Assembly (NCBI GenBank): GCA_016781115.1
Contig: JADDQX010000027.1
Span: 1 to 21,148 of the forward strand
Reading direction: 5' to 3'
DNA length: 21,148 nucleotides
DNA from: Actinomycetota bacterium
GTDB taxonomy: Bacteria > Actinomycetota > CADDZG01 > WHSQ01
Made by a program: the position numbers and the translations under genes. The notes below the pieces were generated by a model. It saw nothing but the letters and a program-made list of their open reading frames with translations. It ran no database searches and was not told the DNA's origin. Positions 20,912 to 21,148 of the stretch are shown piece by piece; position 1 is the stretch's first letter, and each line of letters opens with the position of its first letter.

Positions 20912-21148
20912 CTAAGGAGTTCGTTCAGCGCCGGTCCCCGTGCGGCGCTCGGTTGCTTCCTCGTCCCCTCCCGTCAACAGGTCCTTGACTTTGCCTCCCG
21001 CCTGCTGGAGGAGCGCGCCCGACAGCATGCTCTCGTCGAGGTCGTGCGTGTCCCCTTCAGGAACGTCGAACAAAAGGCGCTCCGCATATGGCGCGTTGCG
21101 CCCGGTGGCGTAGGCAACGGTGTTCTGCGCGGTGATCTCCCGGGCCTC
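20912..21148 (-). CDS. C-terminus of a paralogue of the 9340-10068 hypothetical protein (5' end outside window)
   Basis: 78 codons are visible. EAREITAQNTVAYATGRNAPYAERLLFDVPEGDTHDLDESMLSG aligns without gaps with DEARKIYAEQMAAYTTGRDAPYAERLRFDVAEGGTQDPDETMMAG of the earlier gene. The tail after LLTGGDEE is different and basic. It ends at TAG just before the membrane protein gene. The function is unknown, but a second copy in 11 kb suggests that the family travels with this gene neighbourhood. Confidence 0.75.
   Translation of the reverse strand, partial: EAREITAQNTVAYATGRNAPYAERLLFDVPEGDTHDLDESMLSGALLQQAGGKVKDLLTGGDEEATERRTGTGAERTP

Overview
The window is about 21 kb of G+C-rich DNA. An F420-dependent LLM-class oxidoreductase, an ArsR-type (CmtR-like) regulator in front of mercuric reductase, many GTG starts and TGATG/GTGA gene overlaps suggest an actinomycete-like bacterium, probably not a well-studied genus. 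The organism is inferred, not proven. Four genes look interrupted. Three carry a single extra base (GH15 glycosidase, 6-phosphogluconate dehydrogenase, kwaA), and an Hsp20 gene lacks its expected stop. Real gene decay and sequencing indels are both possible.

Left half (1-11.45 kb): a mercuric-reductase operon (arsR-merA, leftward); a short Hsp20; glucose 1-dehydrogenase coupled to a GH15 trehalase/glucoamylase (rightward); a convergent operon of a DUF1622 membrane protein and 6-phosphogluconate dehydrogenase; a cyclase-family metal hydrolase; then a rightward series with a Cys-Cys HMA-like protein, an F420 enzyme, a rhodanese-CBS protein with an in-frame UGA, a conserved hypothetical, a 57-residue protein, a Rieske ferredoxin and a small membrane protein. 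The sugar genes form a route from an alpha-glucoside or trehalose to glucose, gluconate and (through 6-phosphogluconate) pentose phosphate. Related palindromes (core CCGGTTGACCGG-like) lie in four intergenic regions of this half and suggest one regulon, possibly under the CmtR-like repressor.

Right half (11.45-19.3 kb): an integrated island. Two related boundary blocks, at 11.46-12.39 and 18.38-19.29 kb, each hold a RelE/Phd toxin-antitoxin pair, 10-bp iterons, the 3' half of a tRNA-Lys(CUU) starting exactly at the anticodon loop, and a shared downstream repeat. They look like att sites of tandemly accreted elements integrated in a tRNA-Lys gene, with no integrase in view. The roughly 6.9 kb between them carries a Kiwa anti-phage system (kwaA frameshifted, kwaB intact) and a MerR-controlled metal operon: Cys-rich small protein, HMA metallochaperone, P1B ATPase with a YPC motif, MerR, and a second rhodanese-CBS protein with an in-frame UGA.

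Most notable: the two rhodanese-CBS paralogues (8561-9262 + and 14432-15160 -) are diverged but both carry UGA at codon 69, five residues after the catalytic Cys64, where I recall Cys in homologues. Both have a conserved hairpin just downstream. They are strong candidates for selenocysteine-containing rhodaneses. The right end (19.4-21.1 kb) holds a membrane protein, an HD-domain protein, another membrane protein and the end of a paralogue of the conserved hypothetical at 9340-10068.
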